In this document: piece after piece, positions 22,401-34,225 of the stretch
Layout: each line of letters begins with the position of its first letter
Position numbering within the stretch: the stretch's first letter is position 1
Notes under the pieces: generated by a model
Database searches by the model: none
What the model was told of the DNA's origin: nothing
The model's input: only the letters and a program-made list of their open reading frames with translations
Assembly (NCBI GenBank): GCA_030544215.1
Contig: JARZZO010000009.1
Span: forward strand, 56,167,129-56,231,128
Direction of reading: 5' to 3'
From: Zantedeschia hybrid cultivar
Taxonomy: Eukaryota > Streptophyta > Magnoliopsida > Alismatales > Araceae
DNA: 64,000 bases
Made by a program: the position numbers and the translations under genes

Positions 22401-22558
22401 ATATGTCCCACATATCTTTCTGGTGGTTTAGGTACTCTTTCAGACCTACGAGGTTCTTGTGTATCATTTTGAACAGGTTTAGAAACTGACGGTTCATCTG
22501 ATGAACCATTGCCAGTTTGTGGGTCTGGAATTTCTTCCAGTATTACTTTACTCCCACT
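19421..22558 (-). pseudogene. pol: Copia B reverse transcriptase and RNase H, with internal duplication
   Basis: C-terminal half of copia B pol. The intact order is seen from 22558 down: a linker with PRRSERVPKPPERYVGH, then RT with the FKRKIGADGHIETYKARLV fingers and the catalytic YVDDILLNGND. RNase H has GYTDSSF, ADSTTDAEY and CDNNRAIA. A stop separates RT from RNase H. The RT-RNase H segment 20949-22288 is repeated at 19601-20940, so two tandem copies of most of the domain exist and the outer protein is scrambled at the joint. The last segment before the purine tract has the NIADPLTKPL signature. Non-functional. Confidence 0.9.
19601..22288. repeat. 1340-bp tandem duplication with 8-bp filler
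   Basis: 19601-20940 and 20949-22288 are near-identical direct copies (about seven differences by eye). They are joined by tgagcaat (20941-20948). With the following CGC this matches TTGAGCAATCGC at about 19644, so the filler looks templated. The copies are far more alike than the element's two LTRs. Confidence 0.95.
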
Positions 22559-22766
22559 TGTAGACACCGATTTTGGACCACCCTTTTGGTCATGAACCCC
22601 ATCTATCATTAGCCTATCATCCCTCATCTCAGCCCACTAATAACTAGGCCCATTAACCAATCCCGACTCTAGTCACCTTTTCGTGGAAGGCCAGCCAGCC
22701 CGCCTTCCACCACCCTTCGAAGGCCAGCCAGTCCGCCTTCCACCACCCTTCGAAGGCCAGCCAGTC

Positions 22767-25700
22767 TGTAACGACCCGCCACCCTATAATCGGGGATCCG
22801 ATTACTAAATAGGTACCGAATCATTAATTTGGAACCAAACCAGGATCTAGTAAGTCTGGGAAATAAATAATAAACTAAGCTAAACATTCACATCGCATTG
22901 AATTGAAATGAAAGTGCAGGAATTAAAATTATTACAATGCGACTCGATACAACAAATAATTACATATTCCAACTGAAAGAAATAATTAAACATACAGGCC
23001 AGAAATAAATAACAACTACATCGGGGCATACCCCGGAATAACCGCTGAAAGCGCTCAACACACGGCCGCACACGCCGCTCTAGGTCTGCTGGGAGTCCTC
23101 ACCTGAAAACCGCAGGGGTGAGTCTCAAGACAAGACTCAGTAGGGATCCTTCGATCCCCACTGCCCACGCACACACCCACAAGTGCAAAATACAGCTAAC
23201 GGTAAAGCAACAAACACAGTAGTAGGTACAATTCGTAATTCTCAACGTGAAATCACATGCAGTCGAAGTGTATTAAGCGTACATATATCTAAACTAACCG
23301 ACAAGGGAACCCACAACTGCCGCCTCGATAGAACACGCCAACCACACAAACAACGGTGGGAAAAACCTCGACCCGCTGAGACCAAGCAGTAACCCCTCGG
23401 ATAGCACTCTAGCTACTCCGGCCCAACTGGCTCAGGTGGTTACTCCTTCCCTCAGCACGAGTGACTCTCCGAATGTACCACTCCGACACCGGTACTAACT
23501 GACCCCGGGGTTCACCAGGTGACCCTCTCTCACTAGGCGTCACCCCGCCCACGCCCCCACCGGCGCTGTGCTCACGCTCCCACTAGCACAGGATGATAAA
23601 GCGCTACAATGTCACTCCAGGTCCACAGTAACATAAAACCCAGCACAGTGCGATCCGGTCACGTGAAAAGTCCGCGATCGTATAACACACACAATAGTAT
23701 CACCCGATCATGCAGAATCCATCTCTACCGCGTACATCAAAACATGCACTAACCATCTATCTAGCAGTATGAACACATTTTTCTGGCATGAATTAGTGAG
23801 GTTCTGTCTTGAATCGCGTCGCCCAAGGCCGACGCCATTCAAGCTCCATGTACTGGTTTATGTAAAACACTGTCTTCAGAATCAGGCCTTAAAAGGCGTC
23901 GACACCAGTGGTCGCCTTTTGAAAGGCGTCGACATCCTCAGACGCTATTTAGCACAGAAAACCAGGAATTCCAAAGGCTTTACTCAGGAGATTTCTGCCT
24001 TAAAAGGTGTCATGGCTACCCGACGCTATTCAAAACGCGTCGCCCACCCATGACGTCTTTTAGTCCCAGAATCTCCGAACTTGCAGACTCTCAGTCAGGC
24101 GATTCCTGTCTAAAAGGCGTCGTGATGGCCCGACGCCCTTCAAAAAGGCGTTGTCCATGTACGACGTCTTTCAACCCCAGGAACCAGAGTCTGCCATGAG
24201 CCCGAGGGCTCCCTTTTCAACCCAAACAACCCCAAAATCACCCAAAAACGGAGGGGAAAGAGGAGCAATTCAATCAACAGGAAATCACATCATGAAAATC
24301 CCCCATATCAACAAGAAGAATTCCTAAGCATGCTTGTTCTACCCCCCCAAAACCAAAGATCCATAACATGCTTAAACGGGGGAAAACATGGTTTAAACAC
24401 AATACCGTGGGAACCGTCCCCCTATCGGATACTTGAACGCATCCAAGCTTCAAGCCGTCCACCCCTCTCGCCCCACGCCGCCGCTGGTACCGCTGTGGTC
24501 GTCCTTACTCCACCGTGACGTCGGCCGCCGTCCGGAGAGTAGAACGCCGCAGTGGAAGTGGAGGTGGTAGTGGTAGGATCTAGGTAGAGGATAGAGTGGA
24601 GGGAGAGATGAAACGGTGGGAGGAAAAGAGGGAGGAGGAGGAATCGCTGCCGAGTTCGCCGGAGGGGAAGGAGAGAAAGAGAGAAGGAGAAAATGAGGGA
24701 AAGAAGGAGGGCTCGCGGGGTTAACCAGAGACTGGCTAAAACGCGTCGACATCTACGGACGTCTATCAGGTGACGCGACGGCCGCTCTGACAAGACTCTG
24801 AAACGCGTCGTTCTACACAGACGCCGTTTAGAACACTTGTCAGGGCCGTACTCTGACACACCCAGAGTCGCAGTCTGAAAGGCGTCTGTAGGCGCCCGGA
24901 ACGTCCCCCGCCGCGGCTGCGGGCTTCGGGCGAGGGTTCCTCTCCGTTCGTCTTAGCACTGTGGCGATTTAAAGGGGGTTAGAAATAAAGGATGTGATCG
25001 CCAGGAGCATTACCTTACGGTCCCTGTGCTCCGCAGGATGGTGGGGATGTGATCGCGTTTTGTGGGAGCGGGAGATGTTGGTTCCTCCTTCTCTTCCTCC
25101 GGCCGGCCAGAGGAGGAGAGCTCGGTAGTGCACGCGCAGAATCTGGTAAGAGCCCATGAAAAGAAAAGACAGACAAAGAAAAGACAATAACCCAATTAGA
25201 ACTGTGACATGTAGGATCCGTTCATGCAAACATAAAAAATAACTAAAATTAGAGGGAAACGCACCGGATGGGTGTTTGGGAGGGAAGGTGACCATATGTT
25301 ATGGCCACCCACCTCCCGATTTTTGTTTGGAACCTCTGGGGGTAAAAGGTGCTAAGTCATCCTAGGATGTATGCATGCAGATAAGTGCTCGTGTGTGAAG
25401 AGTGAAATGATGTGTTGAAGGTAAAAGAGAGTGAAAGAGAGAGGATGTTACGGCATTGATGGAAATTGGAAATGCAATGAAGTGAAAAAGGTGAAACAGT
25501 AAAAAAGGGTTAGGAAGACAAGCCCATTTGGAGTGACGTTCCTCCTGAAACAGCCTTCTGACTCTTTACCCGCTCGACAGCCTTCTCTGAGCCTTCCTTC
25601 CAAGAAGCCACCTCTTAACCTCAGAAAATCCTTAACCCCAAATCCTCCTTTAACCCGAAGTCCTTAACCCCTTGCTCGAGAGGATGTGGGGGGTTTAAAT

Positions 25701-26827
25701 AGGCGAAGGAAAAAAGGGGAGAAAACAGGGGTCTAAATCCCCGTAAATCACCCTTCAACCAATAGGGAGTGGTCAAGGGTTGGAGGTAGTGGACGCGGCA
25801 GTCGCCGGAGTGGGGAGTGGTCGGAGTAGTGGGGACGTGGGCGGCGAGTAGAGGAGATCGTGGGGAAGACGGAGTCAAGGGGGTGGTTAAGAAGTGGACG
25901 GCCAGGTGACATGCCTTCCATTCTTGTGGTGGAAGGCGGCCCGGCTGGCCTTCGAAGGGGGTGGAAGGCGAGGGGTGGCCTTCGAAGGTGGTGGAAGGCA
26001 AGGGGTGGCCTTCGAAGGTGGTGGAAGGCAAGGGAGCTGGCCTTCCACGAAAAGATGGTGAAAAGTGAAAAAGGCGGCTAAAACGGTGGAAGGCAAGGTA
26101 GCTGGCCTTCGAAGGGGGTAGAAGGCGGGGGGTGGCCTTCGAAGGGGTTGGAAGGCGGACTGGCCGGCCTTCCACGAAAAGGTGAAAAGGGGGGCCAAAA
26201 GGGTGGAAGGCAAGGTGGGTGGCCTTCGAAGGTGGTGGAAGGCGAGGGGTGGCCTTCGAAGGAGGTGGAAGGCAAGGGGGTTGGCCTTCCACGAAAAGGT
26301 GGCTAAAAGTGGAAAAGGTGGAAAAAAGGTGGAAGGCAAGGTAGCTGGCCTTCCAAGGGTGTAGAAGGCGGGGGGTGGCCTTCGAAGGTGGTGGAAGGCG
26401 AGGGGTGGCCTTCGAAGGGGGTGGAAGGCGGACTGGCTGGCCTTCCACGGAAAAGGTGGCTAGAGTCGGGATTTGGTTAATGGGCCTAGCTGGTAGTGGG
26501 CTGAGATGGCTCAAATGAGGGGATTTATGATGATGGGCTGATGATGGAGGGGATTTATGACCAAAAGGGTGGTCCAAAATCGGTGTCTACAGCGTCGTCC
26601 CACGCGGACGCCGTTCAGACGACGCGACAGGGCCGTACTCTCGCGGCCCGAAGCCAGCCCACGTGGCACCCACGTGGCAGAACCTAAAATGCGTCTGCAA
26701 TGGTGGACGCCGTTTAAACCGCGTCGAGCGGGCTCGACGCGAAACATCACAGAGCCCCAGACCCCATTAGGACCAGAACTACAGGATCCGACCCCGAAAA
26801 CCGGATCCGAAAGTCTCGATCCTTACA
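22767..26827 (-). mobile_element. 3' LTR of Tekay element (interrupted)
   Basis: LTR of about 2.35 kb without the nested Tat LTR at 24887-26591. It ends (on +) with CTCGATCCTTACA, followed by the pyrimidine run TTCTCCCCCCCTT, which is the purine tract on -. GGCGTC/GACGCC units are at about 23810-24170, 24735-24886 and 26597-26740. Confidence 0.9.
24887..26591 (-). mobile_element. Solo LTR, Tat family, inside Tekay LTR
   Basis: 1705-bp LTR in - orientation (on +: TGTAGGCGCCC ... CGGTGTCTACA) with a perfect GCGTC duplication (24882-24886, 26592-26596). It is longer than the other copies because its GAAGGC/GCCTTC array (about 25915-26450) has more units. The target GCGTC is part of a Tekay inverted-repeat arm. 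Frames such as 25621-26577 on - are translations of the array and not real genes. Confidence 0.94.
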
Positions 26828-26842
26828 TTCTCCCCCCCTTAA
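26828..26842 (-). promoter_or_regulatory. Polypurine tract of Tekay element
   Basis: TTCTCCCCCCCTTAA on + is a purine tract on -, directly before the 3' LTR. It identifies the adjacent LTR as the 3' copy. Confidence 0.85.
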
Positions 26843-26914
26843 TAGAATTTCGCCCCCGAAATTGACCGCTAGAATTAACAAGGTCAAAACAGGGATACAA
26901 GTTCACAAGGAGAC

Positions 26915-28155
26915 TTACGAAAAGAGGTATGGGAACTGCTCCCGCATCTCATCCTCTCGCTCCCAGGTTGCCTCACCTCCGGAGCGGTACTGCCAAATCA
27001 CCTTGACCAACGGTACAATCTTGTTCCGCAGGACCTGTTCTCTGCGATCCTCAATACGAACAGGATACTCTGGAAAGGACAGGTCCTCAGCGACCTCCAA
27101 CTCTGAAAAATCCAACACATGGGACGGATCCTGAACATACTTTCTCAGCAAGGAAACATAGAACAGATTGTGCACTCCTGCAAGACTGGGCAGCAAGGCC
27201 AGCTGATACGCGGTTTCCCCAATTCGAGCAAGAATGGGAAAAGGCCCAATATATCGCGGACTCAGCTTGCCTCGCTTCCCGAATCTCACCACACCCTTGG
27301 AGGGTGAGATTCGGAGGAACACGTGGTCCCCAACTTCAAACTCAAGTGGTCTCCGTCGGACGTTTGCATAACTTTTCTGCCTACACTGAGCTGCGGTCAA
27401 CCTCTGCCGAACTGTCCTGGCAATCTCAGCACACTGCTGCACTAACTCTGGTCTTGCTATTTGCCTCTCACCGATCTCGGACCAACACACCGGGGATCGA
27501 CACGGTCGCCCATACAAGGCCTCGTAAGGCGCCATGCCGATACTGGAATGGTAACTGTTGTTGTAGGCAAATTCTACTGTGGACAAATGCTGCTCCCAAG
27601 AACCTCCCAATCTAGGCAACATGCCCTGAGCATATCCTCCAAGGTCTGAATGGTCCTCTCCGACTGCCCGTCAGTCTCGGGATGGTAGGCCAAGCTGAAA
27701 GCCAACTGAGTGCCCAATGCCTTCTGAAAGCTCTTCCAGAACCTGGAAGTAAACCTCGGATCTCGATCTGATACAATGGAGAAAGGTACCCCGTGCAGAG
27801 AGATGATCCGGTCTACAAACAACTTTGCCAGCTTGACGACTGACCAGTCCTTCCTAATAGCTAGGAAGTGTGCCGACTTGGTCAGCCGATCAACGTTGAC
27901 CCATATGGCGTCTCTCCTGCTAGGGGATGTAGGCAATCCCATCACAAAGTCCATCGTCACATGCTCCCATTTCCACTCTGGAATCGGCAAGGGCTGCAGC
28001 AACCCTCCAGGTCTCTGATGCTCGGCTTTAACCTGCTGACAAGTCATACATCTAGCCACATATTCAGCCACATCTTTCTTCATACCGGGCCACCAGAAGT
28101 GCCTCCTCAAACAATGGTACATCTTGGTCGTCCCAGGATGCATTGCATATCTCGA
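26915..28155 (-). pseudogene. pol: Tekay integrase with C-terminal chromodomain
   Basis: C-terminal end of chromovirus pol, which integrates the cDNA and targets it to chromatin. Read on - from about 28155: the zinc-binding end (RHFWWPGMKKDVAEYV, CMTCQQVK), the catalytic core with Asp in MDFVMGLP, Asp in VSDRDPRFTSRFW and Glu in DGQSERTIQTLED. Then come the GPFPIL motif of the C-terminal domain and a chromodomain at the very end (EDRREQVLRN, VKVIWQYRS, EATWEREDEM, PYLFS). A one-base shift near 27600 splits it into two frames. Its N-terminal side is fused to a 5' LTR scrap, so no start or upstream pol exists. Confidence 0.93.
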
Positions 28156-29558
28156 ACCAAAACTACAGGATCCGACCCCGAAAACTGGATCCGAAAGTCT
28201 CGATCCTTACACTGTCCGCCTTCCACCACCCTTCGAAGGCCAGCCAGTCCGCCTTCCACCACCATTCGAAGGCCAGCCAGTCCGCCTTCCACCATCCTTC
28301 GAAGGCCAGCCAGCTCGCCTTCCACCACCCTTCGAAGGCTAGCCAGCCCGCCTTCCACCACCCTTCGAAGGCCAGCCAGTCTGCCTTCCACCATCTTTTG
28401 AAAGCCAGCCAGTCCGCCTTCCACCCCCCTTCGAAGGCCAACCGGGCCGCCTTCCACCACTTCGTGGAAGGCCAGCTACCTGGCCTTCCACGAGATTGGA
28501 AGGCATGTTGGCTGGCCGTCCACCCCTCTAACTACCACCTTGACCTCGTCTTCCCCACGATCTCCTCTACTCGCCGCCCTCACCTCCACTACTCTGATCA
28601 CTCCCCACTCTGGCGACTGCCGCGCGCACCACCTCCGATCCTTGACCACTTCTCATTGGCTCCAGGATGATTTACGGGGATTTAGACCCCTATTTTCTCC
28701 TATTTCTCTTTCACCTATTTAAACCCCCCCATGTCCCCTCGAGCGAGGGGTTCAAAAAAAAAAAGGGATTTTTTTGGGTGAGAGATTCGAAGAAGGAGAA
28801 GGAGGAGTTTTCCTGGAAGGAAGGCTCAGAGGAGGTTAGTGAGTGAGTCGGCTCTGAGGAGTCTAGCGGACAAGGAGTCAGAGAGCTTCAGGAGGAATCC
28901 TTCGCACTCCAAATGGGCTTGTCTTCTTAACCCTCTTTTACTATTCTCCTCTTCATTTCATTGCATTCTCATTTTCCATCCATGCCGTAACATTCTCCCT
29001 CTCTCACTCTTCTTTTCACTTTTAACATATCGCTTCACTTTTCACACACGAGCACCCTCATTTGCATGCATGCATGTTAAGATGACTTAGCAACCCTTAC
29101 TTCCCCAGAGGTTTTAAACAAAAAACGGGAGGTGGGTGGCCATAACATATGGTCACCTTCCCTCCCCAAACACCCACCCGGTGTGTCTCCCTCCAATTCT
29201 AGTTAATTTTTATATTTTTATGAATAGATTCTATATGTCACAGTTCTAATCGGGTCATTTTTCCTCTCTTGTCTTGTCTTGTCTTTTCAGGGATCCTTAC
29301 TGCATTTCCGCATGTAGATTGTCGAGCTCTCCTCCTCTGGCCGGCCGGAGGAAGAGAAGGAGAAACTACCATTTCCCGCTCCCTCAGAACGCGATCACTC
29401 TTACAATCCTGCGGAGCACAGAGACCGTAAGGTAATGCTCCTGGCGATTACACATCTTTATTTCTAACCCCCCTTAAATCGCCGCAGTGCTAAGACGAAC
29501 GGAAAAACCCTCGACCCGAAGCTCGCAGTAGCGGCAGGGGACGTTCCGGGCGCGTACA

Positions 29559-30464
29559 GCCCTCCGGCGATCACGGTGGGACACCTATAGCCCGCTGCAC
29601 GCGTCGCGATCAAAGGTAAGAAGGTAAGGCCCTGATATATCTCATTGTGATCCGGACGGCCTATCGATAGGCCATCAAAGCCGTTAAACGGCCAACCAGT
29701 AGGCCGTCTAGCATATTGGACGGCCGCATACCTGGCCGTCTAGCCCACTGGACGGCCAGTACCCCGACCGTCCTCTCCATTGGATGGCCAGCATACAAGC
29801 CGTCCACTTGATTGGACGGCGGGCCCCCAGGCCGTCCGCCTGTACTTGACAGCGAACCCTTGGCCGTCCTCTGACTTTGACGGCCATGACCCTGGCCGTC
29901 CACTGCCTTTGACGGTGAAGCCTCTGGCCGTCCTTCCTGCTTGCTGTTGCTGTTCATGTATGCTGTTCTGCTGCCTGTTTTGTTGATTTGTTATATGTTC
30001 TGATCTGGTTGTTAAATTTCTGGGTTTTTTGGGGTATTCTCCGTGGGGGTTTTAAGGAAGAGCTGACATCACATCTCTAGTCACCTCTCCCGTAGTATCT
30101 GACTCTCCACGTGAGGATTCCCACTCGAGTGTGACTAGTCTTATTCTGTTGGGAACCTCCGTGAGTCTCCGCGAGCTAGGGATTCCCACTTGGCCGCCGA
30201 GCAGGTTGTACCTGAAACCACCCCATAGGAACCTCGAGTTTGTATGAGAGATTAATTAAACCTTTCCATTCACAATCATCTACCTATAGGTGTCACTGAG
30301 AGAATTATTTCAAAATTTAAAGACACCTAACTAAACCTTGGTGGAACAAGTTTTGAAAAGTCCAGGGTCGTTAAGGGTTTGAACTTGATTTGCTAGAAAC
30401 CAACTCTCATAAAATATTGTTAACATTTCAACTGAAATATAAAATCATTTAGGGTCTGTGTTTC
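29559..30464 (+). other. Tat leader between 5' LTR and gag
   Basis: About 900 bp of untranslated leader. A primer site should lie at its start (GCCCTCCGGCGATCACGG), but I cannot assign the tRNA. A GGACGGCC/GGCCGTCC inverted-repeat array fills 29655-29940. The rest has no credible frame. Confidence 0.7.
29652..29940. repeat. GGACGGCC/GGCCGTCC array in Tat leader
   Basis: About eight units of ~35-40 bp in which GGACGGCC and GGCCGTCC (or one-base variants) flank 6-10 variable bases. The same arms recur in the 42178-42600 array upstream of a PMD gene in the same element. Confidence 0.88.
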
Positions 30465-32030
30465 ATGATGAACCGAGTGTATGTTAACGCTGTGTATGAT
30501 GACATGGACGAGCTTGGTAACAATGTTATACACAACCCTCTGTTCGAAATTGAAGAAGATCCACAACAGACCTTCATAGGAATGCTCCAAGCATCTAGAG
30601 AAGGGCTTCAAAGGAAGGATTCTGATGAATCTTCTACCTCACAGGGAGAAGATGAGCCAGTAATTTCCAGTAGGACATTCCAAAACCCTGGAGAAGATCC
30701 GGAACTCATTGCTGTGCTATCACGCTATACTCCAGATCAACTCATCCAGTTGGTTTCCCGTGGCAAAATTCAGGATGCCACTCCTCGGAAAACCCAATTC
30801 CAAGGATCTTCTAGCAGACCCCAGGCAAGTCAAGCTATGCCCACTCACACAATCCCATTTAATCCCATCAACCAGGTCACACCTCCCAAGCAGGAGGAGT
30901 TCATCTACAAGAATGAGATTGGGACTTGTGTGCGGCAACTCATGGCCGAAAATCTCAGCCTTAGGCAGCCTCATTCTCTCCTGAGCTACTGTAAGCTCCC
31001 CCCAGCCTACTTTCTACCAGGGTTCAAAGTACCTAAATACAGGAAGTACGATGGTACTACTGACCCACATCATCACTTATCCGGGTTTCTCATGGATTCC
31101 CACCAGTGGCTCTTCGATAGAGTCCTCCTTGTCCACCTTTTTCAGAAGTCTCTCGAGGGAGAGGCCTTGAGATGGTTCTCTTCTCTACCAGCTACTGACC
31201 TAATCAATTTTGATATGGTCTCTGAGAGATTTATTACCCACTTCAACCACATGGCAGCCTTGCCCCCTACCTTGTTTGATCTTGTAATGGAAAAAATGAA
31301 GTCCGATGAAGACTTCACTCACTTTGCTAATAGGTAGATAGCTATGGCTTCTAGAGCAGAGGTTGTTATCCCTGAAGCACAAGCAATCACTATGCTTGTT
31401 AACAACGCTACCCCCCAGCTTCGAGCTATTCTCATGCTTAGCGAACTTCAAACATTCGCTCAGCTGTACAACCGAGTTAGGGTAGTTTAGTCCCAAATCC
31501 GAGACTCCACTCTGCCTTCATTCTTTGAGAACAGAAACAGGAACAAGAAAGCCACACCAGCTCCTACCACGGAAGGAGTCCCCATCAATGAACAGGTCAG
31601 CATGCTAGCACAACCAACCAGGGTTCCCAATCCCCATCCTAAGTCTGACACTCAGCCCAATCAGAAGCAATATGCAGCTGTTCCTCCCCCGACTAATTAC
31701 AGTCGTCCTATGGCTAAGCGAGCATCATATCCACCTCTGCCGGAATCATTGGCAGACATTTTTTATACCTTGCTAGCTTGTAACGCCATTCAACTCCCAC
31801 CTCAAAGAGAAGGTGTTCCGCGCAATACGGACACGTCCAGGTATTGCCCCTACCATAGGATCACGGGACACACAATCTACAATTGCTTCACCTTCAGGGA
31901 TTGGGTGTATGACTTGAATGATGAAGGGCAGATAAACTGGGAGGACATGAGAAAAGCCATTGATGCTTTGAAGGCTAAGAAGGAACTGAGAATTGTGAAG
32001 GACCCGTTACCTTCTCATCAAGTGGTTTAA
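30465..32030 (+). pseudogene. gag: Tat gag
   Basis: Gag polyprotein, which builds the particle. The frame begins at 30465 (MNRVYVNAVYDD). The capsid domain is recognisable around residues 180-290: KVPKYRKYDGTTDPHHHL, then EALRWFSSLP, then FITHFNH, the retrotransposon gag family order. TAG stops at 31335 and 31487 interrupt it without a frame change, and the frame goes on (31602-32030) through proline-rich sequence. A CPYHRITGHTIYNC zinc-knuckle-like segment near 31845 follows, then a TAA at 32028. The upstream 290 codons, including a polar region, are open. Same frame as the following protease, so a gag-pol fusion was likely. Confidence 0.9.
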
Positions 32031-32039
32031 GATTCCTCC

Positions 32040-33395
32040 AGTTCTCAAGGAAAGATCAACACTTTGATCAAAGACTTGGAGCCCGTAACAGTTCGCAGAG
32101 AACAATACTGGGAGTATGAAGGGTCTGGGATAAGACATCAAGATCCCACTTGGTCGCGTGAAACTAAAGGAGTTACTCCCGAAGTCTCCACGCTGTCCCC
32201 TAACGAGTCTTTGGTCCTAATCCGGCCCAAAGTGCAACCGGCAACCCTCAAGCCGGTCACTCTCATTCAGATCCCTTCGATCACAGCCGAGGGGCCCACC
32301 CTATCTGTCTTTTGTCCAACCAGGAACCAGGGTTCGATGACTGGCTTCAATCCTATTAGGTCACCAATGGAAGCAGATCCAATCTCGGTGGGGGTAACGT
32401 TTAGGAATCGCATCATTCCTCCGAGCCAGCCCTTGGACTCTCAAGGTAACTCAATCCCTACCATGGGGAATACCCAGTCTGAGTACGACATCCTCCAGCA
32501 TTTAGAGAAAACCCCTGCTAAGATCTCTATCCTCGACCTTATCCGGAAGTCTCCCACACACAGGGAGACGTTGTTTAATTTCCTACAACAAATCACGGTC
32601 AATGAGGATCTTCCTAGTGGGGGAGTCACTAATGCCATCCTCTCAGTCACTCAGACCCCCATGATCTCCTTCCCAGAAAAGGATCTAGCTCCCCCTGAGT
32701 GCCGATCCCTTCCTCTGTGCCTAACCGCCATTCTCAATGGTCATTCAATAGACTCCATTTTACTGGATACCGGCGTCTCTATCAATGTCTGTCCCCTTAA
32801 GACCCTCAAAAGGATAGGGATAGACCCAGAGAAGGTTGAGTCCACCTCTATGATGGTCTCAGCTTATGACAATTCCCAGAGACCAGTAGATGGGAAGATC
32901 TTCCTGCAACTAGAAATCGGCCCGGTATCCATGATTTCGGAATTCTACATCCTGGATGTTAAGCCAATCTATAATGCTATTCTAGGGAGACCATGGATGG
33001 ACCAAACCTTGGGAGTCCCATCCACCAACCACCAGTGCTATAAGTTCCCGTATAACGGGAAGATTGTGAAGGTCAAAAGCACTCCTTACATTGAGTCATT
33101 GGACTCAGTGACAGCAGAACAAATTCCGTCCATGATAACTTCCAGGAAAGGCAAAGAGCCTGTTCTTTCATCAGTGAATTCTCACCTTAGGCATAGGTCT
33201 GGTATAGGTTGGCAGCTCATGAGTAAGATGGGGTATAACTCAGGCTCCGGGTTAGGGAAAGAAGAACAAGGCATTCGTGACCCCATCTCAGAGAATCCTG
33301 TCAGTGCGGGATGTGGCCTGGGTTATAAGTTTACTGGACCACCAAAAGGAACAAAAAAGGGATCCCTCATGAATCATTTTGTGAGAAAGAAGTAG
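32040..33395 (+). pseudogene. pol: Tat protease with C-terminal G-patch
   Basis: Retropepsin-type aspartic protease plus a glycine-rich G-patch. The protease would mature Gag-Pol; it has the active-site block LLDTGVSINVCPL near 32764 and the downstream ILGRPWM flap/helix motif near 32980. About 60 residues after it, at 33198-33290, is GIGWQLMSKMGYNSG...GLGKEEQGI. This matches the G-patch pattern of spaced glycines, an RNA-binding or helicase-activating module. The N-terminal ~180 codons are a linker that I do not recognise. The frame is open for 443 codons in the gag frame, then a TAG at 33393. The domain order protease-G-patch resembles that of betaretroviral proteases. Confidence 0.85.
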
Positions 33396-34225
33396 GAATT
33401 GCCCAGGATAGAGGAGGAAGTGCAAGAATATCATGAGGGTAGTCAAGATGAAGATTTTGGCATATTGTCCTTGTTTTGTGAATCAAGCAGCCCACCGATA
33501 GGGCTTTTCTTAGCCAGGAATGAATCAGCTCTTGCTACGTTCATTCCTTTCTTGTTCCACCCACCTTCCATCCCGATGCTCTCAGCTCCGATCGACGCCA
33601 TTTCTTCTGAATGTTTCATGTTAGAGGCGTTCGGTCACGAAAAAAAAAGTCCAATTCCCATCCTGAAGGGGGGGAAGTCACTTTCGAGGAGCTTACGTGG
33701 TGGGGCAACCCCGCCATCATTAAATCTTTTTCCCAAGGGTCTACCTTTGTCCCATCTAGGACAAAACTGACCCATTCTCCAGGTCATGTACATAGCAGTT
33801 TAGGAATTAGGATAGCTTCCTCCATGTCTAGAAATTATAGGGCTAAACAAGTTCCTTCGTTCTTAGTTCAAGAATTAGCAAATAGGTGTAAAGTTTTGAA
33901 AAGGTTGGATAAGTTTCTTCAGATAGGGGTCATCTCCGAACCATTGGAGTTAGTGAAAGACGAGTCTTGCAGTGATGGTCTGGGGGTATTCGAGCTTAGT
34001 GAAGAGGAAGAGGAGGATGACTTGGCCGAACCACTTGTCAATGGGACAAGACGGTTTGATGAACCTTCATCAGCCATTGACGAACCCACTAAAGAAGTCA
34101 ACCTTGGAACAGAGGAGGATCCGAAGATAGTGCTAATTAGCGCCCGTTTGAGTTCAGAAGAAGAAGGGTCCATAATAGCCGTGCTCTAAGAACACCGTGA
34201 TGGGTTCGCTTGGTCATACGAGGAT
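33396..34225 (+). pseudogene. pol: Tat pol linker before reverse transcriptase
   Basis: Linker between G-patch and RT, continuing in the gag-protease frame from 33399 and then shifting frame near a run of A at about 33641. The second frame (33611-34189) contains FEELTWWGNPAIIKSF, an acidic stretch of consecutive Glu and ends SEEEGSIIAVL with a TAA before EHRDGFAWSYEDMPG, the conserved segment that opens Tat RT. Such acidic linkers between protease and RT are usual in Tat elements. I see no separate enzyme here. Confidence 0.75.

Larger units (their letters stand above)
22767..28211 (-). mobile_element. Tekay-type chromovirus, internally deleted
   Basis: Ty3 chromovirus on - with flanks CAGTC (22762-22766) and CTGTC (28212-28216), a 5-bp duplication with one change. 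Only its 3' LTR (22767-26827), purine tract, integrase with chromodomain (26915-28155) and the first ~60 bp of the 5' LTR (about 28155-28211) remain. Leader, gag, protease, RT and RNase H are gone. Junction near 28150 joins 5' LTR directly to integrase. Confidence 0.92.
22559..29558 (+). mobile_element. 5' LTR of Tat element (interrupted by Tekay)
   Basis: LTR halves 22559-22766 and 28212-29558 flank the Tekay insertion. Joined length is ~1.55 kb, similar to the 3' LTR at 57411. The GAAGGC/GCCTTC array lies at 22678-22766 and 28212-28510. CTATTTAAA lies at 28715, the RY repeat at 29063 and an exon-like segment at 29291-29431. The first ~170 bp differ from the 3' LTR at about 6-7 positions. 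Confidence 0.93.

Noticed and set aside
25621..26577. 318-codon frame on - inside the Tat solo LTR
   Set aside because: It repeats LPPPSKATPRLPPP-like blocks because the DNA is an inverted-repeat array, and similar frames appear in other reading frames.
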